Below, one piece after another: positions 1-8,994 of a stretch of DNA of 47,469 nt. The DNA is from Collinsella aerofaciens (lineage in GTDB: Bacteria; Actinomycetota; Coriobacteriia; Coriobacteriales; Coriobacteriaceae): NCBI RefSeq assembly GCF_018785265.1, contig NZ_WQPK01000004.1:1-47469 (forward strand). The letters are read 5' to 3'. Every line of letters begins with the position of its first letter. Within the stretch, counting starts at the first letter, position 1. The notes under the pieces are model-generated. The model made no database searches, was not told the DNA's origin, and saw only the letters and a list, made by a program, of their open reading frames with translations. Position numbers and translations under genes: made by a program.

Positions 1-1327
1 CGGCCTCGACGGCGCGTCCCTGGCCGGTGGTTCCGCCCTCGGAGGCCGAGGGGGTGTCCCAGCCCTGCCAGCCGATGCCACTTACATTGGCGTTAATTTG
101 CACAGAGCCATCTTCAACGGGATTCAAGATGCTGACTTTAAGATCCTCCACTGATTTAGATTGCCCCGTTGTGCCAGCCGTAGATCCGTCGCGCTTACTG
201 CTCATCCAGCCAATATTCGAGACATGCGCCTCATACTGAATATGCATCTTGCTGTCATCTACGTTCAGAAGAGAGCCGTTGAAGCAGTAGTTCATGTCAC
301 AGCGTCCGTTGACGCCCGGGACATTGCCACTGCTTGAATACTGCCAGAAACTGTAGCTGCCAGCATAATCGCAACGCCAATTATATTGAGCGACCCAATG
401 GTCATAACCGCTCAACGACGGAGAATTCAGGTAGTTGTTAAGCCAGTTAAGGTTCGCATAGATACCCGACTTAAAGCCAACGGCCTCCATACGGTTGCAA
501 AAAGCCTGCGCAATCTGGGTAAGCTTATCCTTGCTGAAATCCGGATCTTGCAAGATATAGCTATCCTCAAGATCATAATAAACGGGAAGCGACGGATGAT
601 GGCCGCCGAGCCAAGCAAGTGTCCTGTCGGCCTCTTTATTGGCATCCTCTACAGAACGGGCGTAGGAGTAGTAATACACGCCATAAGGAATGCCGAGGCG
701 TTCACATTCAGCAGCGTTCCTTTCAAAAGAATCGTCAGGTTTTCCGTAAACCGGACCGACCTTGAGAATGGCAAAATCAATCCCCGCGGCCTTAACCTTA
801 TTCCAATCAACAGTTCCTTGATGATTGCTGACATCGATGCCGCGCGCAACAGCGCCATTGGGCAAAGGATCGTCAGTTAAAGACTGCGCATCGATGTCGC
901 CATTGTCAGAATCGATAAGCACGCCGTTTTCGAAACGCCAAGAGTTCGGTTCCAAAGAGTCGGCTTCGCAGGAATTCATTTCAGTGGAATCATCGGTTGG
1001 GGCTTCACCGTTTGACTCGTCAACACGAGACTCTTCGATGCCAATTCCAGGCTGTTCGCCTGAATCAGAGTCTACACCCCCATCAGGACGAGCAGCATTT
1101 GCATCGTCACCATACCATTCGGTTACACCCTGAGAACCCGAGGCATCGTCCTGCGCTCCCTGAGAGCTTGCACCTTGAGATTCGTACTCGTTCGATGTTT
1201 GCGAGACCGACTGCGAAGCAGCGGCGGCCTGGACCGACAGCGCATACGCGCTGTAAGGCTGAATGATTTGCGACCAGCCCATCAATAGCGTACAAACCAA
1301 AGCAGCAGACGCTTTAAGACGTTTCAT
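1..1327 (-). CDS. GH25 lysozyme with C-terminal ChW repeats (3' end beyond the window)
   Basis: Secreted muramidase, truncated by the left window edge; about 442 codons are visible. Translation from the ATG at 1327 gives a signal peptide (MKRLKASAALVCTLLMGW, cleavage near AYA), then an acidic Ser/Asp/Glu-rich linker to about residue 155, then a glycoside hydrolase 25 domain. The domain shows the strand GIDVSNHQG, the acidic pair in YYDLED and the end FWQYSSSGNVPGV, as expected for family 25, which cleaves the MurNAc-GlcNAc bond. Two ChW repeats follow (AHVSNIGWMSSKRDG and NVSGIGWQGWD), and more must lie outside. The ribosome site GGGGGAT precedes the ATG and resembles that of the next gene upstream, so the two look like tandem paralogues in wall binding. 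ChW repeats are thought to bind cell-wall or surface glycans. The last 62 visible bases are much richer in GC than the rest of the gene. Confidence 0.9.
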   Translation of the reverse strand, partial: MKRLKASAALVCTLLMGWSQIIQPYSAYALSVQAAAASQSVSQTSNEYESQGASSQGAQDDASGSQGVTEWYGDDANAARPDGGVDSDSGEQPGIGIEESRVDESNGEAPTDDSTEMNSCEADSLEPNSWRFENGVLIDSDNGDIDAQSLTDDPLPNGAVARGIDVSNHQGTVDWNKVKAAGIDFAILKVGPVYGKPDDSFERNAAECERLGIPYGVYYYSYARSVEDANKEADRTLAWLGGHHPSLPVYYDLEDSYILQDPDFSKDKLTQIAQAFCNRMEAVGFKSGIYANLNWLNNYLNSPSLSGYDHWVAQYNWRCDYAGSYSFWQYSSSGNVPGVNGRCDMNYCFNGSLLNVDDSKMHIQYEAHVSNIGWMSSKRDGSTAGTTGQSKSVEDLKVSILNPVEDGSVQINANVSGIGWQGWDTPSASEGGTTGQGRAVEA

Positions 1328-1435
1328 GCATATCCCCCGAGACAGTAACCACAGATAAAGAAACGAACACTAGCTATATTACCGCACTTCCATACAGGCA
1401 TTTAAAGCTTAGGAAAGCACCAGTTAGCACACAGT

Positions 1436-1467
1436 CAAAAAGAGGCGCTCCTGCAACGGAGCGCCTC
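1436..1467 (-). terminator. Rho-independent terminator of the NlpC/P60 gene
   Basis: A 10-bp perfect stem (GAGGCGCTCC with GGAGCGCCTC, 6-base loop) lies 9 bases after the stop of the NlpC/P60 gene. On the minus strand it is followed by TTTTT. Confidence 0.85.
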
Positions 1468-1475
1468 AACAGACT

Positions 1476-4400
1476 CTATGCGAAAGGCCTAGCGGCACCG
1501 ATTACACGACCTGGAGCATTGACCGAGCGCTCGGTCACACCGATCCCAGGCCACGAATCAATGATTCGACCGTTTCCGATATAGATTCCAATATGGCCCT
1601 GGTAGTAGACCACATCTCCCCTCTGCATAGCAGAAGTGCTAACCGGCATAAACGTGTTGTTGCGATACCAATTCATGGAGTTGTAGGTTTGCTCGGGCAA
1701 CCAACGATGGTTATACGGGTTATACCAACCCATATCCATGCCAGTCGCATACAGACATTGCAGCACTAAGCCCGAACAATCAACCGCATCCCCCGGCCAA
1801 GAAGACCAAGGCTCGATATAACGCGTCCCGATATATTCACGAGCACGCTGGACGAATGCGTTGATGCAATCCTGTCGCGAAGCGTTGTAAGGAATTCGAG
1901 AAGGCGTGACATACGTAAAGTAACCGGTGCAATACGAAGGAAGCTGCACGCTATTGCAACTAACCTTTGGATAAGATCCCGGGGTCTGATACCCCATATA
2001 ACGATAGGTCTCAAAATACGAATCAGACGTAGAGCCTGGTGCGGAAGCGCCCTTGGGAACAATCTTTACCTGTAATGCCTGAACAGGAATGCCAAGCTTC
2101 GTGGTGCCCGCCGGTGATCCATTTTTGGTCCAGCCAAGCCATCCGTAATTTGACACGTGGACGCGATACCAGACATCAAAGTAATTCGAAACGTCACCAG
2201 TCAAATTAATCTTCACAGCTTGGATTTGTTGTCCCTGTCCAATGGTTCCCGCTGTGGCTCCATCTGAGACAGCAGATTGCCAGCCGATATTGGATACGTG
2301 GGCGGAATACGAAATGCCACCGTTCATGGAACTATCGGAAAGGGACAGTTGCATTGCCTCCATGGCACGGTTCTGCCCAACCGTTCCGGCAACACCGCCA
2401 TTGCCAACAGACGCTTGCCAGCCAAGACCGGAGCAATTTGCCTTAGCGGATAGCCCAGGAAGCTGGATCAACGCAGCATGATCTTGAACGGGAGCGTCGG
2501 ACGAACCCTTGGCAACCAACTTAATTTGAATTGCCTCGGCCTGCTTAGACAGCCCAACGGTGCCAGCTGCGGCGTCATTTTTAGCCCAACCAAGCCAACC
2601 ATAATCCGCCGCATGAATACGGTAGTAAATATTGTATTTTGACGAGTCGTTACCAGTGAGCCTTAATTTAACCGCCTGAATTGCGAGGCCCTTGCCAACA
2701 GTGCCAGCATAGGAAGCACCCGAAACGTATGGCTGCCAACCGATATTCGCAACGTGTGCTGACACTTCAACGGAGGCATCGATGCCCTGCGTCGAAATAT
2801 ACAACGCCTGCAGAGAACGAGACATGCCCGTCTGGCCGGCAGTTTCGCCATTGCCAACGGGAGCCAACCAGCCCGCAGAAGCAACGTGCGCCTGGGATAC
2901 AAGACCGATTCCCGACGTTTCGGTAAATGCATTACCGGTAGAACCAGGGGCAGGTTGACCCTTACGAACAAGTGCAACATCTATGCCGCACAAACCGGAA
3001 GAACCACCAGAAACGCCACATGCCTGACCATTTGACGTCCAGCCAGTCCAGCCATTACCGGAATCGCATACTCGATACCAGATGTCATAATTGGCAGCGA
3101 GTTGACCGCTCAACGACATTTTTATCGCTTTTATGGGTGCGCCGGATACCGCCTTGGCAGCGCCACCATCCGATGAAGAAGCGCCCCAGCCTGAATACCC
3201 ATCCATAACGGAATAAGAAATAGACCCGTTATCAGTTTGACCGGCAACGCTCAGGGCAATAGAGTTCAGCAGTTTAGCACCCTTGCCTCCGATCGTGGCC
3301 TTTTGACCAGAAGAGGAGCCAAGACTCTCCCCAGAAACGGCCGATCCGGAAACCGCAACAGCATCTGGATCGCCGATAAAGACCTTGGCCGAGGAACCGG
3401 GCGCCGCTCCGCCTTTCTCCACGAGAACCACTTTGACCGCTTCGATAGCCCTGCCCTTACCGGCAGAACCAGCGGCAGCACCATTGCAGGCCCAATCGAG
3501 CCAGCCAATGCCTGACACATGAGCGCAATACCAGATGTCATATTTATCTGCCGCCTCGCCGGTCAAGCGAATCTGGACGGCCTCGAGGCGCTGAGACTTT
3601 CCGGTCGTGCCGCAGTGCCCCTTAGACCACTGCTGCCAGCCAACATTCGAGACATGACCACGAAGCTCAATAGAACCCGAGTGGCCATACCAGCCAAGCT
3701 GGGCTTCGAGGGCCTCCATGGGAAGGCCCCTGCCAGTTGTCCCAGCAACAGATCCGCCACCTACGGGAGACATCCAGCCAATATTCGATGTATGCGAACG
3801 GATGGCAATCGAAGCGGGATCATCGCTACGGTTCTTAAAAGGACGGGTAGTGTCGCCCGGGGCGGGGTCGCCCTTGGGCAGGACCGCGACCTGGACGGCC
3901 TGGACGGCGCGGCCGTAGCCCGCCGAGCCGGCGTCGGCGCCGTCGCACGCCCAGCCGAGCCACCCGAACTCGGCGGAGTGGACGCGGTACCAGACGGTGT
4001 AGCGGGCCGACAGGTCCGCGGACAGCCTGACCCTCAGGGCCTCGACGGCGCGGGACTGGCCGGTGGTGCCGGCGGTGCCGCCGTTGCCGACGGCGGCCTG
4101 CCAGCCGACGTTGGAGACGTGGGCCTCGACGGATATGGCGTCAGAGCCGAGGGGCTCGCCGGTCGAGGCGTCGGACAGGACGAGGCGCAGCGCCTCGAGG
4201 GGGAGCCCCCTGCCGGTCGTGCCGGCGGTCTCGCCGCCGGCGACGGCGCCCATCCAGCCGATATTGGAGACGTGGGCGGAATAAGACAGCGAGACGGCAG
4301 TGGCCCCATCGGACTGCGCGGCCTCCGCCTGGCCCCCGTCGGCCTGGGCGGTTTCGGCCTGGGCGGCCTCGTCCTGGGCGCCGGACTCCCCGCCGGCGGG

Positions 4401-4538
4401 CTGCGCCTCGCCGGGGAGCGGCTGCGTGTCCCCCGCCGCGGCGGGGGCGGCGTAGGCCGCGGGCCCGCACAGGGCCAGGGCGGCAGCGACCGCGAGGACG
4501 GCGGCGGCCCCGGAAACTCGTTTCATGGAGCGTTTCAT
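1476..4538 (-). CDS. Secreted NlpC/P60 endopeptidase with about 15 ChW repeats
   Basis: 1020 residues. The signal peptide (MKRSMKRVSGAAAVLAVAAA, then ALALCGPAAYA) is followed by an Ala/Gln/Glu-rich linker to about residue 80. Five modules of three ChW repeats follow; each module ends with a WYRVH-type repeat and a PKG-APG linker. Module 3 is degenerate and has lost most of its GW signatures. The C-terminal 130 residues are NlpC/P60, with catalytic Cys in DCSGL and His in GHIGIYIG; the family cuts peptidoglycan stem peptides. The start is the ATG at 4538, 7 bases after GGGGG; a second ATG four codons in is possible. Base use is mosaic: about 3840-4500, encoding the linker and first module, is far richer in GC than the other modules. 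The gene is followed by a strong terminator and lies upstream of a GH25-ChW gene on the same strand. Confidence 0.93.
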   Translation of the reverse strand: MKRSMKRVSGAAAVLAVAAALALCGPAAYAAPAAAGDTQPLPGEAQPAGGESGAQDEAAQAETAQADGGQAEAAQSDGATAVSLSYSAHVSNIGWMGAVAGGETAGTTGRGLPLEALRLVLSDASTGEPLGSDAISVEAHVSNVGWQAAVGNGGTAGTTGQSRAVEALRVRLSADLSARYTVWYRVHSAEFGWLGWACDGADAGSAGYGRAVQAVQVAVLPKGDPAPGDTTRPFKNRSDDPASIAIRSHTSNIGWMSPVGGGSVAGTTGRGLPMEALEAQLGWYGHSGSIELRGHVSNVGWQQWSKGHCGTTGKSQRLEAVQIRLTGEAADKYDIWYCAHVSGIGWLDWACNGAAAGSAGKGRAIEAVKVVLVEKGGAAPGSSAKVFIGDPDAVAVSGSAVSGESLGSSSGQKATIGGKGAKLLNSIALSVAGQTDNGSISYSVMDGYSGWGASSSDGGAAKAVSGAPIKAIKMSLSGQLAANYDIWYRVCDSGNGWTGWTSNGQACGVSGGSSGLCGIDVALVRKGQPAPGSTGNAFTETSGIGLVSQAHVASAGWLAPVGNGETAGQTGMSRSLQALYISTQGIDASVEVSAHVANIGWQPYVSGASYAGTVGKGLAIQAVKLRLTGNDSSKYNIYYRIHAADYGWLGWAKNDAAAGTVGLSKQAEAIQIKLVAKGSSDAPVQDHAALIQLPGLSAKANCSGLGWQASVGNGGVAGTVGQNRAMEAMQLSLSDSSMNGGISYSAHVSNIGWQSAVSDGATAGTIGQGQQIQAVKINLTGDVSNYFDVWYRVHVSNYGWLGWTKNGSPAGTTKLGIPVQALQVKIVPKGASAPGSTSDSYFETYRYMGYQTPGSYPKVSCNSVQLPSYCTGYFTYVTPSRIPYNASRQDCINAFVQRAREYIGTRYIEPWSSWPGDAVDCSGLVLQCLYATGMDMGWYNPYNHRWLPEQTYNSMNWYRNNTFMPVSTSAMQRGDVVYYQGHIGIYIGNGRIIDSWPGIGVTERSVNAPGRVIGAARPFA

Positions 4539-4575
4539 GGAAAATCCCCCTAATCTAGCAACGGTTTAGAGTCTA

Positions 4576-5425
4576 CTAGATTGGGGGGACGGGGGCCAAG
4601 CCCGCACAGTTAGCGTCGGCGTGACGTCCTTCGTCTACAGCACGGTTAAATGCATCGAACAAATGGGCTGCTTCCTCGGGACGCGAGGAAGCATCTAAAA
4701 CAGTGTTGAGAATGTCTCCCGCATCACGTCCGTGTGTCTCCGTCGGAGGAACCGACGTGGTCTCGCCATCAAGAATGCAAATATTGTCACGAGGCACTGA
4801 AGCCACGACAACCGGCGAATGCGTGGTCACGACAAACTGCACGTTGGGGAAGATGCGAACGAGGTCCTCCAGAATTCGTGCCTGTCAACGAGGGTGCAAA
4901 TGAAGGTCGATCTCGTCAATCATTACCACGCCCGGCGTCTTGAGCACACGATCCCCTAGTGCGGGGTTCAACATCGCCATGCGATATGCGATGTCCGCAA
5001 AAAGGCTCGACGTGCCACGATATCCGTCGCTCATAGAGTGAATCCTATCGCGATGGTAACTACCATCGGCAGTGCTTATATGTAAACACCAGCTGGCCGA
5101 GTTCGGCATCAAAATCGACCATCGCGTCCACGGTAGAAGCAGCGGCATCAAAACATGAGGCCGGTGCCTTTTTAACCGCAGAGAACAGTGCGCTGTCACG
5201 CCTATTCTGCTACTCCCAAATGGATTGAGATTTAAACCATGCATTCATACGTGCATCGTTCGAAGATGCCTGTAGGGCACCTTCGAACCCACGCGTCTTG
5301 TTGGGCAACGATTGGTCTTTAGGTTCAGTCCGCGTCCACAATCGATCGGTCCCATAACGAGCAAGAATGGGAAGGACAACCGTCTCGCCACTGCCGACAT
5401 TTTTATTGCAGCCGATCGCTGACAT
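4576..5425 (-). pseudogene. Decayed AAA-family ATPase (SMC/RecF/OLD-like), broken in several places
   Basis: Three fragments read in order on the minus strand: 5425-5210, 5244-4885 and 4842-4576. They carry the C-terminal half of an AAA ATP-binding protein, with GYRGTSSLFADIAYRM, the Walker B strand VVMIDEIDLHLHPR and the switch TTHSP. Fragments 2 and 3 are in the same frame and are separated by one TGA at about 4886, where related proteins have Trp after HPR. Fragments 1 and 2 are in different frames, so there is also a frameshift near 5210-5244. The N-terminal Walker A part is missing, because the next gene starts at 5549. Such ATPases often work in defence or repair modules. Here the gene looks dead, with no partner gene left. 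Confidence 0.8.
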
Positions 5426-5512
5426 CCATTACAGGCGCAGCGTCAGCAATAGTCGCGCAGCCCTTGGCAGTATTAGGCGAACGCAACTAAAACCGTTGCA
5501 AATGCAATTAGG

Positions 5513-5518
5513 TATAAT
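5513..5518 (+). promoter_or_regulatory. -10 element (TATAAT) before the glycosyltransferase operon
   Basis: A perfect TATAAT lies 30 bases before the ATG at 5549 in an AT-rich stretch. No clear -35 is seen at 17 bases, so the promoter is only half supported by sequence. Confidence 0.5.
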
Positions 5519-5548
5519 TCTTCCAAATCGCCTAGAGAAAGTGTTTGA

Positions 5549-6649
5549 ATGCTGACCGTAATCGTGCCTACTTACAATGCCGAGCCGTATCTTTCTCAGG
5601 CTATAGGCAGCCTATTAAACGAAAACAAAATCGAACTGGAAATCCTCGCCATCAACGACGGATCCACCGACAACTCGCTCGCCATTATGCAAGATTTCGC
5701 TGCGCGCGACTCACGCGTTCGAGTGATCGATAAGGCAAACCAGGGTTACGGCGCAACCTGCAATCTGGGCATTCGCGAGGCAATGGGCGACTGGATTGCC
5801 ATCCTCGAGCCCGATGACTGGATCGAGCCCGGAATGTACTCCGACATGTTTGCCTTTGCCAAGCGCGAATTTGGCGGTCCGAACAAGCTCGATATTATTG
5901 AGACCCCGTATTGGATCATTCGCAACCCCGATACCCCCCAAGAGGTCAAACTACATTGCGCATATCGTGGTCGCATCAAACCGTCTCGGCAACCGTTCAC
6001 CATTCACGACGCTCCACACCTGCTGGCCCATCATCCGTCCATTTGGTCGGCAATCTATCGTCGCGACTTCCTAATGCAAAACAATATCTGGTTTAAGGAA
6101 ATCCCCGGTGCGGGCTGGGCCGACAATCCATTCCTTGTCGAAACGCTCTGTCAGGCAAAGGCGATCGCTTACTGGCCCAAGCCGTATTACTGCTACCGCG
6201 AGGAAACACCCGAAAAGGCAGCTGCTCTGGCAAAGCGTGACCCCTTGATGCCGTTTAATCGCTGGAACGACATGGTCGATATTCTTGAGCGGCTCAACGT
6301 CACCGACCCCGCCGTTTGGACACCCCAAATCACACGTGGCTTCACCTATATGGGCATCATGATTGAGCACACCGGAATTGATGGCCACCCCGAAATCGAG
6401 CGGGCGATCCACAGGATGTTCGAACGCATGCCGCAAGAGCTGGTATTTGCCAATCCTCGCATTACCCCTGCGGCCAAAAAGCTCTATGCCGAGTATATGG
6501 GCATCGCCAACCCTAAAATCAGCTACTGCGCATACGCCAAGGACCTCGTGGGCGAGGGCCTGTATAACGTATGGAACAAGGGGCCCAAGCAAACTCTAAA
6601 AATGATCACATCGCACTTTGGTTCATACAACGCACGCGCTGGAAAATAG
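5549..6649 (+). CDS. Family 2 glycosyltransferase
   Basis: 366 residues. The GT-A fold start is clear: VIVPTYNAEPYLSQAIGSLL, then INDGSTDNS and the nucleotide/metal motif EPDDWIEPGMY. The family transfers a sugar from a nucleotide donor to a glycan or lipid acceptor on the cytoplasmic face of the membrane; the sugar cannot be told from sequence. The second half (from about residue 110) resembles the C-terminal region of glycosyltransferases of surface polysaccharide clusters, and no membrane segment is evident. The start follows an AGAGAAAG-type site. The gene ends 4 bases before the acyltransferase gene, so the two are an operon for making and acylating a surface glycan. Confidence 0.88.
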   Translation: MLTVIVPTYNAEPYLSQAIGSLLNENKIELEILAINDGSTDNSLAIMQDFAARDSRVRVIDKANQGYGATCNLGIREAMGDWIAILEPDDWIEPGMYSDMFAFAKREFGGPNKLDIIETPYWIIRNPDTPQEVKLHCAYRGRIKPSRQPFTIHDAPHLLAHHPSIWSAIYRRDFLMQNNIWFKEIPGAGWADNPFLVETLCQAKAIAYWPKPYYCYREETPEKAAALAKRDPLMPFNRWNDMVDILERLNVTDPAVWTPQITRGFTYMGIMIEHTGIDGHPEIERAIHRMFERMPQELVFANPRITPAAKKLYAEYMGIANPKISYCAYAKDLVGEGLYNVWNKGPKQTLKMITSHFGSYNARAGK

Positions 6650-6653
6650 TCTG

Positions 6654-7784
6654 ATGGGCAGCAAAACAAGCAGAAACACCTCCATCGAAGCGCTGCGCTT
6701 GGTAGCGGTCGCTGGCATCGCGGTATTCCACACGTTTCAGTGGACCTTCCAGGCCGTCTGCATCAGCGTGCCGGAATATGCACCGCTCGCCGCCTTCCCC
6801 TATTCGGGACTGCTGGGGTTCATTAACTTGCTTGGCTGCTGGGCCAACGAGGTCTTCTTTATGATCTCGGGCTATTTTCTCATCGCTTCGGCCGCGCGTG
6901 CTTGGGACGGTGGAGCAACGTGGAAGTCGCAAATGCAACGGACGGCGCAGCGCCTTGGCAAGGTCATTATGCCCACTGCGTTTTATTGCCTCGTGGCGCT
7001 CGCGTGGTCCACGGTCGTCTCACCCATTCCTGATGTAGCCCTCAACACGCACAACTGGTATACCCTGGGACTCGAGTTCATTTGGGTCTATGCCGCCACG
7101 GTCTTCATGGCGCCATGGTTTGGACTAGCAAGGAGTCGACTCCCCCGGAAGAGCTACACGGCGACGGTCATCGCCGTTGGCATCCTCGCATTTGTTGTTA
7201 ACGGGTATTTAGCCGCTATGAGTGCGACAAGCGCCGGCGAGTTTTCTTGGCTCCAAAAGTTCATGAGCGCCGTCACGTACGTAGTCGCGTTTTTGATCGG
7301 CGGACTGCTCCGCGACGTTACCGATGTCATGGATTCGGACAGGGTGGGCGCCTTGGGCATGCGCTCGCTCGTAACGGTTTTGGTGCTCACCATCATCCTG
7401 GAAGGAGCACTCTCCTTCACCGACAACCTCACAGCGATGACAATCCTCTCCTACAAATCGACCTCGCTGATCTCGTTTGCCCTCGCTGCCGCCTGCCTGC
7501 TCTTTGCGGCAACCCGACGCAGTGCCTCAGGCAATCCGCGGACTGCAGGTGTCATCGTCACCTTATCGACCGCCACGCTTGGTTTCTATGTGATGCAGTC
7601 ACTCACCAGTAGCCTGTGGCGTCCCGTCTTCAATACGTTGCTCGCAAACATACTGGTCAGCCAAAACAGCCCGGTAGCTATATACATCGTCACGGGTACC
7701 GTCATTAGCATCGTCTTTGCTCTGGCACTTCTCATCATCGATGCAGCCAGAAGCTTTATCGCTCGCAAGCTCAAGCGGCAATAG
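6654..7784 (+). CDS. Integral membrane acyltransferase, family 3 type
   Basis: 376 residues from the ATG at 6654, just after the stop of the glycosyltransferase; an ATG 12 codons upstream overlaps that gene and is less likely. The N-terminus SIEALRLVAVAGIAVFH is the first helix and His of the acyltransferase 3 family, which moves acyl groups (often acetyl) onto exported sugars. About ten hydrophobic segments follow, and the C-terminus is basic (ARKLKRQ). Operon position points to O-acylation of the glycan made by the neighbouring glycosyltransferases. The exact substrate is unknown. Confidence 0.8.
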   Translation: MGSKTSRNTSIEALRLVAVAGIAVFHTFQWTFQAVCISVPEYAPLAAFPYSGLLGFINLLGCWANEVFFMISGYFLIASAARAWDGGATWKSQMQRTAQRLGKVIMPTAFYCLVALAWSTVVSPIPDVALNTHNWYTLGLEFIWVYAATVFMAPWFGLARSRLPRKSYTATVIAVGILAFVVNGYLAAMSATSAGEFSWLQKFMSAVTYVVAFLIGGLLRDVTDVMDSDRVGALGMRSLVTVLVLTIILEGALSFTDNLTAMTILSYKSTSLISFALAAACLLFAATRRSASGNPRTAGVIVTLSTATLGFYVMQSLTSSLWRPVFNTLLANILVSQNSPVAIYIVTGTVISIVFALALLIIDAARSFIARKLKRQ

Positions 7785-7954
7785 ACACGCTGCCGTCAGA
7801 CGCTAAAGCCGCTACAGCCGTGGCAGGTTCCTGCGTTTTATTCAAAGCTTGCCGTCAAGGTGCGCCGAGCCTTTACAATAGGACAGTCCCAAGGACGTAT
7901 TCGATAGCTTCCGTGCAGCGCATGCGCGCCGCGCGTGAAAGGATATATTGCCCC

Positions 7955-8974
7955 ATGCCTTCAACCCTTCCCGCCCCCATCGACAAGCTCGCCATCGTCG
8001 TCGTTACGTACAAGCGCCAGGAACTCCTGGCCAACTTGTTCGACTCCATGACCGAGCTCACAGCAACGCCCTGGCGCATCGTGATTGTCGATAACGAAAA
8101 TTCGCGCGAGACCGAGGCCATGTGCACCGCATTCAACGAGCGCCTGGCTAACCTGTGGGGCATCGACACCGAGCAGCCTGACGCGCAGGGCGGCACCGAC
8201 CGTGTCATCTACGTCCCGCAGCTCGAAAACGGCGGCGGTGCGGGCGGCTTCTCCGCCGGTACTAAATGCGCCTACGACTTGGGGGCCCAGTGGTTCTGGG
8301 TCATGGACGACGACGTGCTCGTCATCCCCGAAGGCATCAAGCGTCTTGCCAAGTGGACCGACCGCTATGATGTCATCCAGGGTTCGCGCCTGGACTTTGA
8401 CGGCGGCGCCTTCTTTTGGCAGTACCAACTCATCCTTTCGCTCGGCATTCCCAACCCCGTCGCCAAGTGGGACTTGGGTCCAGAGGGTTATCGCGCCATG
8501 AACCAGCTGTGCTTTGAGGGCGGCATGTTCTCGCGCCGCGTGGTCGACAAGATCGGCCTGCCCGATGCGCGCTTCTTTATCTACGGCGACGATGCCTGCT
8601 ACGGCTACGTAGCCAGCCAACACTTCCCCGCCGCCGTTGTTGCCGACGTGGTTCTCAAGCGAGCCCGCGCCGTCTCTAACTGGGATATCGCCGGCAAGCG
8701 CCAGCTCAACTCTACGAGCGACACCAACCGCTACTACATCATGCGCAACCGAGGCTTCCTCGCTCGCTATATGCAGATCTACGGTGACTACCACCCCATG
8801 CTGTTCCGCCTGGGCAATGCCGCGACCTTCTGCAAGGAATTCATTCGCCTGGCTGCGGTCGATAAGTGCTTTAAGACCGGCATTCCGGCGCTGCGCCGCG
8901 GCATGAAGGACGCCCGCAAGATCATCAAGGATCCCAACTGGAAGCCCATGCCGCCCATGAAGGACGCGGAGTAG
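7955..8974 (+). CDS. Family 2 glycosyltransferase, GlfT/rhamnosyltransferase-like
   Basis: 339 residues from the ATG at 7955, 11 bases after GAAAGGA; an open frame extends 45 codons upstream but has no good ribosome site and low-quality sequence. Motifs in order: IVVVTYKRQELLANLFDSM, IVDNENS, the glycine-rich GGGAGGFSAG, the metal motif WVMDDDV, FIYGDDACYGY and a C-terminal NRYYIMRNRGFLARYM. This pattern is shared with galactofuranosyl- and rhamnosyltransferases that build wall or capsule polysaccharides. It lies 170 bases after the acyltransferase and is probably part of the same functional group. The acceptor is not known. Confidence 0.85.
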   Translation: MPSTLPAPIDKLAIVVVTYKRQELLANLFDSMTELTATPWRIVIVDNENSRETEAMCTAFNERLANLWGIDTEQPDAQGGTDRVIYVPQLENGGGAGGFSAGTKCAYDLGAQWFWVMDDDVLVIPEGIKRLAKWTDRYDVIQGSRLDFDGGAFFWQYQLILSLGIPNPVAKWDLGPEGYRAMNQLCFEGGMFSRRVVDKIGLPDARFFIYGDDACYGYVASQHFPAAVVADVVLKRARAVSNWDIAGKRQLNSTSDTNRYYIMRNRGFLARYMQIYGDYHPMLFRLGNAATFCKEFIRLAAVDKCFKTGIPALRRGMKDARKIIKDPNWKPMPPMKDAE

Positions 8975-8994
8975 TAAAGGGCTTTCGCCATCCC

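Noticed and set aside
3519-4553. 344-codon frame on the plus strand
   Set aside because: Shadow of the GC-rich first ChW module.
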